Origin: Octadecabacter dasysiphoniae
GTDB taxonomy: Bacteria > Pseudomonadota > Alphaproteobacteria > Rhodobacterales > Rhodobacteraceae
Direction: 5' to 3'
Length of the DNA: 64,000 bases
NCBI RefSeq assembly: GCF_021532615.1
Contig: NZ_JAKGAQ010000003.1
Location: 388,197 to 452,196 of the forward strand
Shown here piece by piece: positions 1 to 8,716 of this stretch (positions are counted from its first letter, which is position 1; each line of letters begins with the position of its first letter). Position numbers and translations under genes: made by a program. The notes under the pieces were generated by a model, which saw only the letters and a list, made by a program, of their open reading frames with translations, did no database searches and was not told the origin of the DNA.

Positions 1-513
1 GAGTTCTTCTGCCATCAGACGGCCTGCACAGTTTGGCAGCAACTCGGCCACGCCCGTGGTGGACGCATGGGCGCGGTGGGCCGCAGAAAAGGCATCATTG
101 CAAAACACATCGCCAAGGGACGCGAGGAAACCCGCCATTTTGGGATCGTTGGCTTCTTCCATTGCGGAAAACCGTGTGTTTTCGATCAGGATCACGGCAT
201 CGGCGGGGGCGGCATCAATCGTGGCGCGGTCTGGCCGTTCGATAAACGTCACCGGACGTCCCAGCACCTTTTCGAGGGTCGGAACGGTTACCTTCAAAGA
301 CATTTCTGGCACATATTCCCCCTTGGGGCGGCCAAAGTGGGCCAGCATCACAGGTTTGCCGCCCGCCGCGACAATATCCAGGATCGTCGGTTTGATGCGT
401 TCAATCCGTGTGGCATCTGTCACGACGCCAACTTCAACGGGGACGTTGATATCAACCCGTGTCAGCACCACTTTGCCCGCCAAATCCATATCGTCGAGTG
501 TGTTCCAGCCCAT
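1..513 (-). CDS. pgk: Phosphoglycerate kinase, N-terminal part (truncated by window edge)
   Basis: Glycolytic/gluconeogenic enzyme that transfers phosphate between 1,3-bisphosphoglycerate and ADP in the cytoplasm. Translating the minus strand from the ATG at 513 gives 171 residues without a stop, running off the left edge. Visible family motifs are TRVDINVP near residue 18, HFGRPKG near 59, an ENTRFS segment and [14 protein letters not shown], all from the N-terminal substrate-binding domain. The family is about 400 residues long, so the nucleotide-binding C-terminal domain lies outside. The start is supported by an AGGAG ribosome site 6-7 bases upstream. Several plus-strand open frames across this stretch are shadows. 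Confidence 0.95.
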   Translation of the reverse strand, partial: MGWNTLDDMDLAGKVVLTRVDINVPVEVGVVTDATRIERIKPTILDIVAAGGKPVMLAHFGRPKGEYVPEMSLKVTVPTLEKVLGRPVTFIERPDRATIDAAPADAVILIENTRFSAMEEANDPKMAGFLASLGDVFCNDAFSAAHRAHASTTGVAELLPNCAGRLMAEEL

Positions 514-634
514 GATCTTCTCCTGTTTGTTGGTCCGTTCATGGGCAATCCCGCCCATCCGGTCAACCGCGTCTTGGAATTCCCGCGTGCGCAGATTAGG
601 TAAACCGCAACGTATTCAATCAAGGAGCCGACAG

Positions 635-1141
635 ATGGCTGATATCAAAGACCCAGAAAACACGATCCTGATGGAACTCAAGGACGGGACCGTCACCATT
701 GAACTGCTGCCAGACGTTGCCCCAAAGCACGTTGAGCGCATGAAAGAGCTCGTGCGGGCGGGTGCCTATGACAACGTGGCGTTCCACCGCGTGATCGACG
801 GGTTCATGGCCCAGACGGGTGATGTGGCCAACGGCAACATGGAAAAAGATTTCAATATTGGCCGCGCTGGTACAGGCGGGTCTGACATGCCTGATCTGCC
901 GTCCGAATTTTCAAAAATCCCGCACGCGCGTGGGTCCATCGGCGCTGCACGTTCCGCCAACCCGAATTCGGCCAACAGCCAGTTCTTCATCAACTTCAAC
1001 GACAATGATTTCCTGAATGGCCAATATACCGTTTACGGCATGGTTTCTTCTGGCATGGAACACGTTGATGCGATTACCCGTGGTGAACCGCCGATGAACC
1101 CGGATCGTATGATTTCCATGAAAGTGGCCGCAGATGCGTAA
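635..1141 (+). CDS. Cyclophilin-type peptidyl-prolyl cis-trans isomerase, cytoplasmic
   Basis: A 168-residue cyclophilin that catalyses proline cis-trans isomerisation. It has no signal peptide, so it should act in the cytoplasm. Motifs seen are FHRVIDGFMAQTGD (about residues 48-61, containing the catalytic Arg) and NPNSANSQFFINF (about 107-119). The usual Trp of the cyclosporin site is replaced by Phe in FLNGQYTVYG. The start at 635 is chosen because it follows an AGGAG site; the same frame stays open far upstream, but that part is antisense to pgk. The stop overlaps the start of the next cyclophilin by 8 bp, so the two are probably translationally coupled. Confidence 0.95.
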   Translation: MADIKDPENTILMELKDGTVTIELLPDVAPKHVERMKELVRAGAYDNVAFHRVIDGFMAQTGDVANGNMEKDFNIGRAGTGGSDMPDLPSEFSKIPHARGSIGAARSANPNSANSQFFINFNDNDFLNGQYTVYGMVSSGMEHVDAITRGEPPMNPDRMISMKVAADA

Positions 1142-1691
1142 GCTGGCGATTGCTGCGATTTTGGCGGCGGGCACAGCCTCTGCCGGTGGGATCGAGATTG
1201 ACGTCGAAGGTCAGGCCAATGGCACGATCACCATCGATCTATTCGAAGATATCGCGCCGCTGCACGCAGCCCAGATCAGCGCGCTTGCCGCGGACGGGTC
1301 TTATGATGGTGTTGTCTTTCACCGCGTGATTGATGGCTTTATGGCGCAAACAGGTGACGTTGAATTTGGCGACACGTCTGATGGTCAGTTCGATATGCGT
1401 CGCGCTGGTACGGGCGGGTCCTCTTTGGGTGATATTCCGCTCGAGGCAAGCAGCGAAATCTCTTTTACGCGTGGCATGGTCGGCATGGCGCGGTCCCAGA
1501 ACCCGAATTCGGCCAATAGCCAGTTTTTCATCATGTTCCAGGATGGCCCGTTTCTGGATGGCCAATACACCATTGTTGGCGAAGTGACCGACGGCATGGA
1601 TGTGGTTGATGCGATCAAACTTGGCGAAGGCGCAAACGGTGCCGTCATTGGCGATGCTGATGTCATGAGTGCAGTGCGCGTAACTGAATAA
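1134..1691 (+). CDS. Cyclophilin-type peptidyl-prolyl isomerase, exported
   Basis: A 185-residue paralogue of the preceding gene. The first 17 residues (positive MRK, hydrophobic core, ASA cleavage site) form a signal peptide, so the enzyme should fold proteins in the periplasm. It carries the same FHRVIDGFMAQTGD and NPNSANSQFFIMF motifs. It begins inside the end of the upstream gene with an 8-bp overlap. Likely a tandem duplication in which one copy gained an export signal. A hairpin at 1715-1748 follows. Confidence 0.95.
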   Translation: MRKLAIAAILAAGTASAGGIEIDVEGQANGTITIDLFEDIAPLHAAQISALAADGSYDGVVFHRVIDGFMAQTGDVEFGDTSDGQFDMRRAGTGGSSLGDIPLEASSEISFTRGMVGMARSQNPNSANSQFFIMFQDGPFLDGQYTIVGEVTDGMDVVDAIKLGEGANGAVIGDADVMSAVRVTE

Positions 1692-1714
1692 GGTTCGTCC
1701 TGATCACAACTTAG

Positions 1715-1748
1715 TAGGGGGGCTATGCAGCGATGCGTGGCCCCCTTA
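1715..1748 (+). terminator. GC-rich hairpin after the cyclophilin pair
   Basis: A 9-bp stem (TAGGGGGGC at 1715-1723 with GCCCCCTTA at 1740-1748, one G-U pair) follows the second cyclophilin by 24 bases. There is no strong T-tract, so it is a weak terminator or a processing hairpin. An ATG at 1725 lies in its loop and would give a longer reading of the next gene; this argues for the downstream start at 1779. Confidence 0.4.
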
Positions 1749-1778
1749 GCGTTTGGGTATCTTTGCAGGAGCCTTGAT

Positions 1779-2738
1779 ATGCTACGCCTCGCCGCTGCCT
1801 TCGCCCTTATGGCCAACACGGCCTTTGCCGATCCGGATTTCTGGAAATTTGAATGGCCTGACACGGATTTCACTGTCACGACCGTCGACAATTGGGTGGA
1901 AATCCTATCCGGTGGCCCACCCAAAGATGGCATTCCCGCAATTGATGATCCGACATTTTTGAATGTATCCGATGAGGATCGTTTAACCCCGCGTGAACCT
2001 GTCATTACGCTGGAATTAGCGGGGGAAATTCCGCGCGCATACCCGATCCGCTACCTGATGTGGCATGAAATCGTGAACGATGAGGTGAACGGTTTTCCCG
2101 TCGCAGTGACGTTCTGCCCTTTGTGCAATTCAGGCATCACGTTCAGCCGACGCACGGCCTACGGGGTGTTGACGTTCGGTGTGTCGGGAAAGCTGCGCAA
2201 TTCGGATATGATCATGTTTGATCGCGAAACCCAAAGCTGGTGGCAACAGGCCATAGGCGAGGCGATTGTTGGCGAATTGACGTCATTTGAATTGGTTACT
2301 CTGCCGTCATGGATGGAAAGCTGGTCTGAATTTCAGGCGCGCAATCCTGACGGGCTGGTGATGGATCAACCGCCGTTTTCGCGCAATTACGGGGCCAATC
2401 CGTACGTGCGCTATGACAGTTCAAACCGCCCGTTTCTGTATTCCGGTGAATTGCCGCCTCACGATATTCCCGCACTGGCCCGCGTGGTGCGGGTTGGGGA
2501 TGCCGCATGGCCGATGATACGGATCGCCGAAGCCGGAGAAATCACCGAAAATGGCGTGATATTCACATGGGCCGCAGGGCAGGCCTCAGCGCTTGATACG
2601 AACACCATCGGGGAGGGCAGGGATGTCGGTACCGTGCGCGTGCGCGATGCAGATGGCAACAACCTTGCGCATGATGTCATGTTTGCATTTGCGTTCCATG
2701 CGTTCTGGCCTGACGGGGCGTGGATGATTGCGCGCTAG
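1779..2738 (+). CDS. DUF3179 domain protein, exported
   Basis: A 319-residue protein of the DUF3179 family, whose function is not established. The signature VTFCPLCNSG with two cysteines sits in the N-terminal third, after a stretch ending MWHEIVND. The N-terminus MLRLAAAFALMANTAFA is a signal peptide. The start at 1779 follows CAGGAG; a start 54 bases upstream would put the signal peptide inside the protein and its ATG in a hairpin loop. The CxxC-like pair could suggest metal or redox chemistry, but this is not shown. Its stop overlaps the stop of the convergent selO by 4 bp (CTAG). Confidence 0.9.
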   Translation: MLRLAAAFALMANTAFADPDFWKFEWPDTDFTVTTVDNWVEILSGGPPKDGIPAIDDPTFLNVSDEDRLTPREPVITLELAGEIPRAYPIRYLMWHEIVNDEVNGFPVAVTFCPLCNSGITFSRRTAYGVLTFGVSGKLRNSDMIMFDRETQSWWQQAIGEAIVGELTSFELVTLPSWMESWSEFQARNPDGLVMDQPPFSRNYGANPYVRYDSSNRPFLYSGELPPHDIPALARVVRVGDAAWPMIRIAEAGEITENGVIFTWAAGQASALDTNTIGEGRDVGTVRVRDADGNNLAHDVMFAFAFHAFWPDGAWMIAR

Positions 2739-4114
2739 GTTCCGCAGAACGTTTGCAAGACTTTCTGATCGTCATCTGGTGGAAGCATGAAATCTGGCGA
2801 CATTTCAAACGGTGCGCTGATAGCGGCAAGCATCGCGTGAAACGGCGCGTAATCGCCGCCTGTTGCAGCGGTGATAACGTCTTCGATCTTATGGGTGCGC
2901 GGGATCACCAGCGGGTTGGTCTGCCGCCACATATCATCATCAGGACCAAGGGCGCACCATTTTGCATGCCAGTCCGGCAGGAATTGCGCGGTTGCGCGAT
3001 CAAGATCGGCGAAGGTGTTGGTGAAATCCATAGGGATGTTGGCCATCTGTGCCAGCAAATCTTTGGCGAGGGCGGTTGCGTCGTCGCTATGCGCAAGGCC
3101 AAGTTTCGGCGCGAATGCTTTGGCCCATTCTGCGTCATAAAGCGCGGGAAAGCGGTTTAGAATAGCCGTGAAATCCGCAATGGCTTTGTCGGTGTCGGGC
3201 ATGATTGCCACCAATGCGGTTGCAAACTGCGCAAGGTTCCAATGGGTGATCGGGCCTTGATTGGAATAGGCATAGCGCCCCTGCCGATCAATTGAACTGA
3301 ACACCGTGTCGGGGTGATAGGTATCCATGAATGCGCAAGGGCCGTAATCAATAGTTTCGCCCGCAATCTGCACGTTATCAGTGTTCATCACACCGTGAAT
3401 AAACCCGACGGCCATCCATTTCGCGACCAGCGTCGCGTGGCGCTGCATGACCATTTCAAACAGCTCAAGCGGGTCTTTGGCGTCTGGATAATGGCGGGCG
3501 ATGACGTAATCGGTCAGCTTTTGCAGGGCTTCGACGTCTGCGCGGGCGGCAAAATACTGAAATGTTCCCACACGGATGTGGGACGCCGCCACGCGGGTAA
3601 CGATTGCACCGGGCAATAGGCCTTGTTCGCGTAAAATTTTGTCGCCCGTCGTCACGGCGGCCAGTGCTTTGGTGGTGGGGATATCAAGCGCGTCCATTGC
3701 GCAGCTCATCAGGTATTCGCGCAAGACCGGACCGACCCAAGCGCGCCCGTCACCATTTCGCGAATACGGCGTCGGACCGGATCCCTTGAGCTGAATATCG
3801 TACCGCCCTGTGGGGCCACTCACTTCGCCCAGATGCAATGCGCGGCCATCGCCAAGCTGGGCAGAAAACCCGCCAAACTGATGGCCTGCATAGACTTGCG
3901 CAAATGGGTCGGCGCCGTCGGGGATATCATTGCCTGAAAAGATGCTTGCGGCTTCCTCGTCGCTCATCCCGGATGTGTCGAGGCCGAGGTCTGCGGCCAA
4001 TGCGTGATTGAAAACAATCAGCTGGGGCGCGCTGACGGGGTCAGCAGGTTGTCTGGAATAGAACCGATCCGGCAAGGACAGGTAAGTTGTGTCAAACGAT
4101 AGGGTCAGCGGCAT
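2735..4114 (-). CDS. selO: SelO family protein adenylyltransferase (YdiU/UPF0061)
   Basis: A 459-residue SelO pseudokinase. The family transfers AMP from ATP to Ser/Thr/Tyr of target proteins and is linked to redox stress. Visible motifs are QVYAGHQFGGF, QLKGSGPTPYSRNGDGRA, the HGVMNTDN segment and the following IDYGPCAFMD, plus a C-terminal TFCGT with a cysteine three residues from the end, near where some eukaryotic members carry selenocysteine. Full length for the family. It starts 1 bp after the stop of the GNAT gene upstream, so the two are probably co-translated. Convergent 4-bp stop overlap with the DUF3179 gene. Confidence 0.95.
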   Translation of the reverse strand: MPLTLSFDTTYLSLPDRFYSRQPADPVSAPQLIVFNHALAADLGLDTSGMSDEEAASIFSGNDIPDGADPFAQVYAGHQFGGFSAQLGDGRALHLGEVSGPTGRYDIQLKGSGPTPYSRNGDGRAWVGPVLREYLMSCAMDALDIPTTKALAAVTTGDKILREQGLLPGAIVTRVAASHIRVGTFQYFAARADVEALQKLTDYVIARHYPDAKDPLELFEMVMQRHATLVAKWMAVGFIHGVMNTDNVQIAGETIDYGPCAFMDTYHPDTVFSSIDRQGRYAYSNQGPITHWNLAQFATALVAIMPDTDKAIADFTAILNRFPALYDAEWAKAFAPKLGLAHSDDATALAKDLLAQMANIPMDFTNTFADLDRATAQFLPDWHAKWCALGPDDDMWRQTNPLVIPRTHKIEDVITAATGGDYAPFHAMLAAISAPFEMSPDFMLPPDDDQKVLQTFCGT

Positions 4115-4115
4115 A

Positions 4116-4565
4116 TCAAAGCATCCGTGTCATAAGGCTGTAGCGGTCGCGAAGTTCAAATCGCGCGCGGGTATACAGCCGTTGCGTGTCAAGGTCGGCG
4201 CGGTCGACTTCGAGGTGCAGCGCTTTTACCCCGACATCTGAAAGGCTGTGGGCGATTGTCATCAACGCCTCGCTCGCGATGCCGCGTTTGCGCACTTTCG
4301 GCCGAATATAAAGCTCATCGACAAAGGCGTCCATGCCGCCCAACTCCATGGACCAGCCGAAGGTAATGATCACATATCCAGTTGGTGCCTTGGCCAAACC
4401 CAATAACCACACTGCCCCAAGAGGGGAGCCTTGCAGCAAGGGCATCAATGCCGCTTCCCGTTCGGCGTCATTACGCTCCAACCCGTATTCTTCGTGGAAT
4501 GCTTTGATAAGGGGCAGAACGCGCGGTGCATCTTCGGGCGTAGCGAGGTGAATTGCAGTGGTCAT
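4116..4565 (-). CDS. GNAT family N-acetyltransferase
   Basis: A 149-residue GNAT fold protein that probably acetylates a small molecule or a protein N-terminus; the substrate is unknown. The acetyl-CoA loop region is recognisable as DELYIRPKVRKRGIASEAL, matching the family V-x-x-x-x-R-G-x-G/A pattern, followed by the usual beta5-alpha4 ending (YTRARFELRDRYSLM). The start at 4565 has an AAAGG site; the frame is open 66 codons further upstream, but that extension has no GNAT character. It overlaps nothing upstream and runs directly into selO. Confidence 0.85.
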   Translation of the reverse strand: MTTAIHLATPEDAPRVLPLIKAFHEEYGLERNDAEREAALMPLLQGSPLGAVWLLGLAKAPTGYVIITFGWSMELGGMDAFVDELYIRPKVRKRGIASEALMTIAHSLSDVGVKALHLEVDRADLDTQRLYTRARFELRDRYSLMTRML

Positions 4566-4809
4566 GGCGCGGCCTTTGATCTGGGGTTGGGCCGTACATA
4601 GGGAGTTGGACGGGAAAGAACAAATGATGTGAGGGCATTGTTGGGCAGCAGGGATAGGTTTCAAGATCTGGCCCTGTAAATGCGGACAACAGCCAATAAT
4701 CGCCGTTTTTGGGCCTGGCGTGTCTTCATCGTTGACCAAAAACGACGGAAATATCATTCCCACCCGTTATACTAACGATCAAGTATCAAGTATTTAGAGG
4801 ACAGGACCA

Positions 4810-5571
4810 ATGAAGACACTCGTCACCACTCTCGCTCTTACGCTTTTGACCGGCAGTGCGGTTCAAGCACACATCACCATGGTCGTGGAAAATGACCAGC
4901 GCTGTATCACGTCCGATGGCGTGCCCGAACACGAAACCGGTCCATGGCGGGAAGGTGCCACCGTTGAGGAACAGGACCATGCGTTTTGCATGGACGCGAC
5001 ACCAGAAATTACGGACACCGTTACCCGTAACGTCCATGTATCCGGCATCACGATGACAGGGATTCCACTGCGTCCGGGCACGGCTGAATACTATGACGGG
5101 TCAACCGAACGCGGGTATTCACGTGATCGCGCGTCAGGTTGGAATGTTGAAGGCATGGGCGGGCTGATCATGGACGCACAAAGCGGCCATGTGGATGGCA
5201 GCGGCATGTATCACTATCACGGTATCCCCTCAGAGGTGGTCAGTGACCTTGATGACGCGCTGTTTGCCTACGCCGCAGACGGGTTTGAAATCCGCTATGT
5301 TGGCGATCAGATGCAATCGTCGTGGCAGTTGAAAAGTGGAGAGCGCGAAAGCGGGCCTGGTGGCGCGCATGACGGCACCTATGTGCAGGATTATGAATTT
5401 GTCGAAGGGTCCGGCACCTTGGATGAATGCAACGGGACAATGCTGGACGGGGAATATGTCTATTTCGCAACCGATACCTTCCCGTTCTTTCCACGTTGTT
5501 TCAAAGGAACGGTGTCGAGCGATTTCATAGGTGGGCGCGGGGGCCCAACCCCACCGCCTGACAACGGCTGA
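4810..5571 (+). CDS. Secreted YHYH domain protein
   Basis: A 253-residue protein with a signal peptide (MKTLVTTLALTLLTGSAVQA) and the diagnostic GMYHYHGIP motif near residue 138 of the YHYH family, whose function is unknown. The mature part contains four cysteines (near residues 31, 60, 202 and 227) that could form disulfides, and it ends in a short Gly/Pro-rich tail. The start follows AGAGGACAGG. Just upstream is a short direct repeat of CAAGTAT (4780-4795), possibly promoter or operator. It is transcribed convergently with the nucleoside hydrolase. Confidence 0.85.
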   Translation: MKTLVTTLALTLLTGSAVQAHITMVVENDQRCITSDGVPEHETGPWREGATVEEQDHAFCMDATPEITDTVTRNVHVSGITMTGIPLRPGTAEYYDGSTERGYSRDRASGWNVEGMGGLIMDAQSGHVDGSGMYHYHGIPSEVVSDLDDALFAYAADGFEIRYVGDQMQSSWQLKSGERESGPGGAHDGTYVQDYEFVEGSGTLDECNGTMLDGEYVYFATDTFPFFPRCFKGTVSSDFIGGRGGPTPPPDNG

Positions 5572-5621
5572 AACCAGTCGTTGCGTTCAATCTGGACGTG
5601 CTAGACGATTTGATCTTGGTT

Positions 5622-5669
5622 GGCGCGCATAGGATTTGTCTGCATTGACGGACTTATCCTAGTCGCGCC
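5622..5669. terminator. Hairpin between convergent genes
   Basis: GGCGCG and TAGGAT at 5622-5635 pair with ATCCTA and CGCGCC at 5656-5669 around a loop of about 20 bases; the right arm includes the stop codon of the nucleoside hydrolase. There is no T-tract. It may slow polymerase from either side. Confidence 0.35.
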
Positions 5670-6592
5670 AGCCGTTCGGCCAGTAGGGCGAAAAAGCCGT
5701 CGGCGTCGATGTCCCCCATGAAGGTGCAGTTGGGGGCACGATCGGTAACGCGCCACCAATCCGCGACGGTCATACCGAGGGTCAGTTCGGATTTCGTTTC
5801 GATCTCCACATTGATGTGGCGGCCTGTGAACAGGTCCGGGCGGATCAGGTAGGCGATGACGCAGGGGTCATGCAATGGCGCGCCTTCCGATCCATATTTT
5901 TCCATATCGAAGCGTTCGAAAAAGTCGGTCCACTCAGCGGTCATGTGGCCCACTTCGGTGCCCATGGCGCGAAAGGCGTCAATGCGTGGTTTGGTGGTGA
6001 GAGCCTTATGCGTCACATCAAGCGGCATCACAGTCAGCGGCAGGCCGGATGTGAAAACGATGTCTGCGGCGTCGGGATCAACGTAGATGTTAAATTCAGC
6101 CGTGGGGGTAATGTTCCCGCCTTCAAAAAAACCACCGCCCATCAAGACGATTTCCTCGATCGCGGATTTGATGTCTGGCGCGCGGGTGATGGCCGTGGCG
6201 ATGTTGGTCAGCGGACCTAGAGGACAGAGCGTGACGGAATTGGCAGGGGCTGCGCGCAGGGTTTCAATAATCCAGTCGACCGCGTGCTGGTCTTGCAGCG
6301 GCATGGTCGGGGCCGCAAGTTGGGGGCCATCAAGCCCGGTTTTGCCATGCACGTGTTCCGCAGTGACCAATGGCCGGTTGAGCGGGGCATCGCAGCCTGC
6401 AAACACCAACGTATCGGGCCTGCCCGCCAATTCACACACGATGCGCGCGTTTTTCTGGGTCAGGGCAAGTGGGACGTTGCCTGCCACGGCAGTAATGCCC
6501 AGCACGTTTACCTCGGGCGAGGAGAGGGCGAGCAGTATGGCAACGGCGTCGTCTTGGCCGGGGTCAGTATCGATAATGATATTTCGGGTCAT
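5654..6592 (-). CDS. Inosine-uridine preferring nucleoside hydrolase family protein
   Basis: A 312-residue nucleoside N-ribohydrolase that splits nucleosides to base and ribose for salvage, probably cytoplasmic as no signal peptide is seen. The calcium/ribose-binding motif DTDPGQDDA is at residues 8-16, followed by GITAVAGNVPL, and the C-terminal ligand region PLHDP is also present. Length is normal. Base specificity cannot be read from the sequence. It is the last gene of a leftward set that may include the Rieske oxygenase pair, separated by about 80 bp. Confidence 0.92.
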   Translation of the reverse strand: MTRNIIIDTDPGQDDAVAILLALSSPEVNVLGITAVAGNVPLALTQKNARIVCELAGRPDTLVFAGCDAPLNRPLVTAEHVHGKTGLDGPQLAAPTMPLQDQHAVDWIIETLRAAPANSVTLCPLGPLTNIATAITRAPDIKSAIEEIVLMGGGFFEGGNITPTAEFNIYVDPDAADIVFTSGLPLTVMPLDVTHKALTTKPRIDAFRAMGTEVGHMTAEWTDFFERFDMEKYGSEGAPLHDPCVIAYLIRPDLFTGRHINVEIETKSELTLGMTVADWWRVTDRAPNCTFMGDIDADGFFALLAERLARLG

Positions 6593-6670
6593 GGGGGTCC
6601 TGCATCTAGCGCAGGTTCATCCCGCTGTAATAGGTTAGCCGCCCTAACGATGAAGGCAAAGAAAAGAGTT

Positions 6671-6880
6671 TCAGACACGGCCATGGCGCGCAAGCCGTGC
6701 GTGCAGTTTTGCTGTATCTTCATGGCCAAGTTCCAGCGCAAAGATATAGGCATGTGTCAGATAAAAACACGCGGCGTCTGTGGTGTCGGTTTGGTCTGCG
6801 GCATATGTATAAAGCCGCACAAGGGCCGCACGATCCCCAACGGCATGGGCGGCGATCAAATCATCATCGAGCGTCGTCAT
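6671..6880 (-). CDS. Small conserved-looking protein coupled to the Rieske oxygenase
   Basis: A 69-residue acidic-to-neutral protein rich in His, Asp and Ala (ends LGHEDTAKLHARLARHGRV). I do not recognise a domain. Its ATG overlaps the TGA of the upstream Rieske gene (ATGA at 6877-6880), so translation is almost certainly coupled, which supports it as a real gene and as a functional partner of the oxygenase. The frame is open 16 codons further upstream inside the oxygenase gene, but the ATGA start is preferred. Confidence 0.65.
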   Translation of the reverse strand: MTTLDDDLIAAHAVGDRAALVRLYTYAADQTDTTDAACFYLTHAYIFALELGHEDTAKLHARLARHGRV

Positions 6881-8028
6881 GACGCGGCAGGCGCGCCCAT
6901 CTTGCCTGCGACCCAATCGTGAAAACAATGGGTGGGGCTATCCATAGCAGGTGAAAACCGCCCGCCATCAAACCCCGGTGCATTGCGCCCCTTTTGCATG
7001 CCTTCAACCACGCCGATGTCTTCTTCGAACACGCCCTTCCACAGCACCGCGTTTTCGTCCCGCATGGTTTGGTCAGTTGTCGGGGTCGCGTAGTAAAGGT
7101 GGATATGTTCTGCCGTTTGGTCGGTGGCCAAGGGTTGCAGGATGATGGCAAAGGCATGATCACGCTGCGCACCCAAAAGGACATTTGGATAAAGGGAAAT
7201 GTATTCCGCGCCTTCATCCCAGAACGGTCCCAAACCTGCAAAATCCGGGAATGTTTGCCCGTCGGCCCCTTTGAGCTGTCGATAAACCAACGTCCCTTGG
7301 CCGGAAAACTGGCCGGGCTGTTCAATGTGATAATGATCTTCCAGTCGTGAATAGCTGTTCAGGCCCGGATGAACCCACGGCAAATGATAGCTTTCACAGT
7401 AATTTTCGACGGCCAGTTTCCAGTTGGTCTTCACATTCAACGTAAAGGCAGAGGTCGCTCCGCCGTGGTGTAGCGGGGCGTCGTGTTCTTTCCAACGCTG
7501 CAACAGGTCTGCATGAACAACCTCAAACGGGTCTGCGGTGCCGTCCAGATTGATAAACACGATATCGCGCCAGATGTGGCTGCGTACCTCAATCAGGCCA
7601 AGGTCGTCTTTGACGATGGCGTCATGCGTGTTGTGGCCCGCGCCGCCCACATGCGGGGTCGAAACCAGCGCGCCTTTGGTGGAATAGCACCATGAATGGT
7701 AGGGGCAGCGGATCGCGCCTTCGATCTTTCGGGGTGCATCCACAAGGATCATGCCACGGTGACGGCAGATATTTTGGAATACCCTCACATCACCGTCTTT
7801 ATCGCACAGCAGCAATAGGGGAATACCCATGAAATCGATCGGCTTGGCGTCACCCGCATCCGGCACATCCGCCCCCACGGCAAGCCCCGCCCATGATGTG
7901 TGCAAAACGGCCTTCGCCTCGGCCTTGAATGTGGCGTCGTCTATATAGTGGGCGTTGGGCAGGCCATTGGCTGTCGCGACAGGGTTGCGTACCGATGTCA
8001 GGTCGCTGTCTGTGTGATCCTTGGCCAT
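6877..8028 (-). CDS. Rieske non-heme iron oxygenase, alpha subunit type
   Basis: A 383-residue oxygenase. The Rieske [2Fe-2S] ligands are C88-x-H90 and C108-x2-H111. The mononuclear iron site is E208-x3-E212-x2-H215-x4-H220; Glu in place of the usual Asp at 212 is the arrangement known from carnitine monooxygenase CntA/YeaW and relatives, so a quaternary amine or betaine-like substrate is possible. This is inference; the substrate is not determined. No reductase gene is adjacent, so electrons must come from elsewhere. Start at 8028 is set by AAAGGA; an upstream in-frame extension to 8115 reads through a strong hairpin and looks non-coding. Confidence 0.9.
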   Translation of the reverse strand: MAKDHTDSDLTSVRNPVATANGLPNAHYIDDATFKAEAKAVLHTSWAGLAVGADVPDAGDAKPIDFMGIPLLLLCDKDGDVRVFQNICRHRGMILVDAPRKIEGAIRCPYHSWCYSTKGALVSTPHVGGAGHNTHDAIVKDDLGLIEVRSHIWRDIVFINLDGTADPFEVVHADLLQRWKEHDAPLHHGGATSAFTLNVKTNWKLAVENYCESYHLPWVHPGLNSYSRLEDHYHIEQPGQFSGQGTLVYRQLKGADGQTFPDFAGLGPFWDEGAEYISLYPNVLLGAQRDHAFAIILQPLATDQTAEHIHLYYATPTTDQTMRDENAVLWKGVFEEDIGVVEGMQKGRNAPGFDGGRFSPAMDSPTHCFHDWVAGKMGAPAAS

Positions 8029-8364
8029 GACCAATCCTTTCCTGAGATGTACAAAGTCTAAGTGGTCAGTCCGTCGTGTGTGAGGGCCGTGCGCGACATT
8101 CACGTTTCTCACCACGACATGGCGCGCTGCTTTCTGGCACCATGTTGGCGGCGGCTTGCCCGATCACAGGATCTGCGTGCGCTGGGATTTGCCCATCGCC
8201 AAGTAGTGGCGTTGGTCCGCCGAACCAACCCGAGGTATCGCGCATTCCTTCGCGCAAAATCGGCGGTGCGGCTCGTCGCTGTCGCAGGTTGCTATCAGGC
8301 GTTCTAAATCTGTTTCACGGGGTGCCGATGCGCACCCCTTCATGCCCAAAGGAGACACTAACAA
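8029..8364. other. Divergent intergenic region between Rieske gene and EF-hand gene
   Basis: 336 bp without a convincing gene. It holds a nested hairpin (8073-8118) just upstream of the Rieske start, and a GGGGTGC/GCACCCC hairpin (8319-8338) upstream of the EF-hand gene. Open frames of 60-120 codons here cross each other on both strands, lack ribosome sites and show no recognisable domain. Confidence 0.6.
8073..8118 (-). promoter_or_regulatory. Nested stem-loop in Rieske gene leader
   Basis: GTCGTG(T)GTGAG at 8073-8084 pairs with CTCACCACGAC at 8108-8118 with a one-base bulge; inside the loop CGTG (8088-8091) pairs with CACG (8101-8104). It lies 45-90 bases upstream of the oxygenase start and would be in its 5' leader if transcription starts further upstream. 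Role unknown. Confidence 0.35.
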
Positions 8365-8613
8365 ATGTTGAAATTGACCAAACTGAGCACCCTTGCGTTC
8401 ATCCTCATTGCAGGAGCCGCTTCGGCGCAAGAGGCCGATCCGAACATTGATGTGAACGGGGACGGGTTTTATAGCTTTCCCGAGGTGAGCACAATTTACC
8501 CTGACCTGACAGATGCAGATTTCACGGCGATGGACAGCACAGGCGATGGCCTGCTGGATATGGCCGAAGTGGCCGCTGCGCAGGATGCGGGCATGATGCC
8601 TGCGGCTGAATAA
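8365..8613 (+). CDS. Small exported EF-hand protein
   Basis: An 82-residue protein with a signal peptide (MLKLTKLSTLAFILIAGAASA) and two EF-hand loops: DVNGDGFYSFPE at about residues 29-40 and DSTGDGLLDMAE at about 57-68. Both loops have the D-x-D/N/T-x-D-G pattern and a final Glu, so calcium binding in the periplasm is likely. It could serve as a calcium buffer or sensor; no partner is evident. A clear AAAGGAG site precedes the start. Two consecutive hairpins follow the gene, the second a good terminator. Confidence 0.85.
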   Translation: MLKLTKLSTLAFILIAGAASAQEADPNIDVNGDGFYSFPEVSTIYPDLTDADFTAMDSTGDGLLDMAEVAAAQDAGMMPAAE

Positions 8614-8680
8614 TACCTCCCAAGAAGACCCCTACGACCACTCCCTAGAATCAGGATGGCCTTCACTCTGCCGTTCTGCG

Positions 8681-8711
8681 CACCTTATGCGTCCCCCAAG
8701 CGTATGGGGTG
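8681..8711 (+). repeat. Stem-loop downstream of EF-hand gene
   Basis: CACCTTATGCG (8681-8691) can pair over all 11 positions, counting G-U pairs, with CGTATGGGGTG (8701-8711) around a 9-base loop. It stands immediately before the terminator at 8717, so the transcript 3' end has two tandem hairpins. It could protect the mRNA or be released as a 3'-derived small RNA. Confidence 0.45.
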
Positions 8712-8716
8712 CTGTT

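Noticed and set aside
56..634. Plus-strand frame upstream of the first cyclophilin
   Set aside because: It is antisense to pgk, which has clear family motifs, and the cyclophilin has its own ribosome site at 635.
8066..8450. Overlapping frames of 60-124 codons upstream of the EF-hand gene
   Set aside because: They are on both strands, lack ribosome sites and cross a strong hairpin; the intact EF-hand gene starts at 8365.
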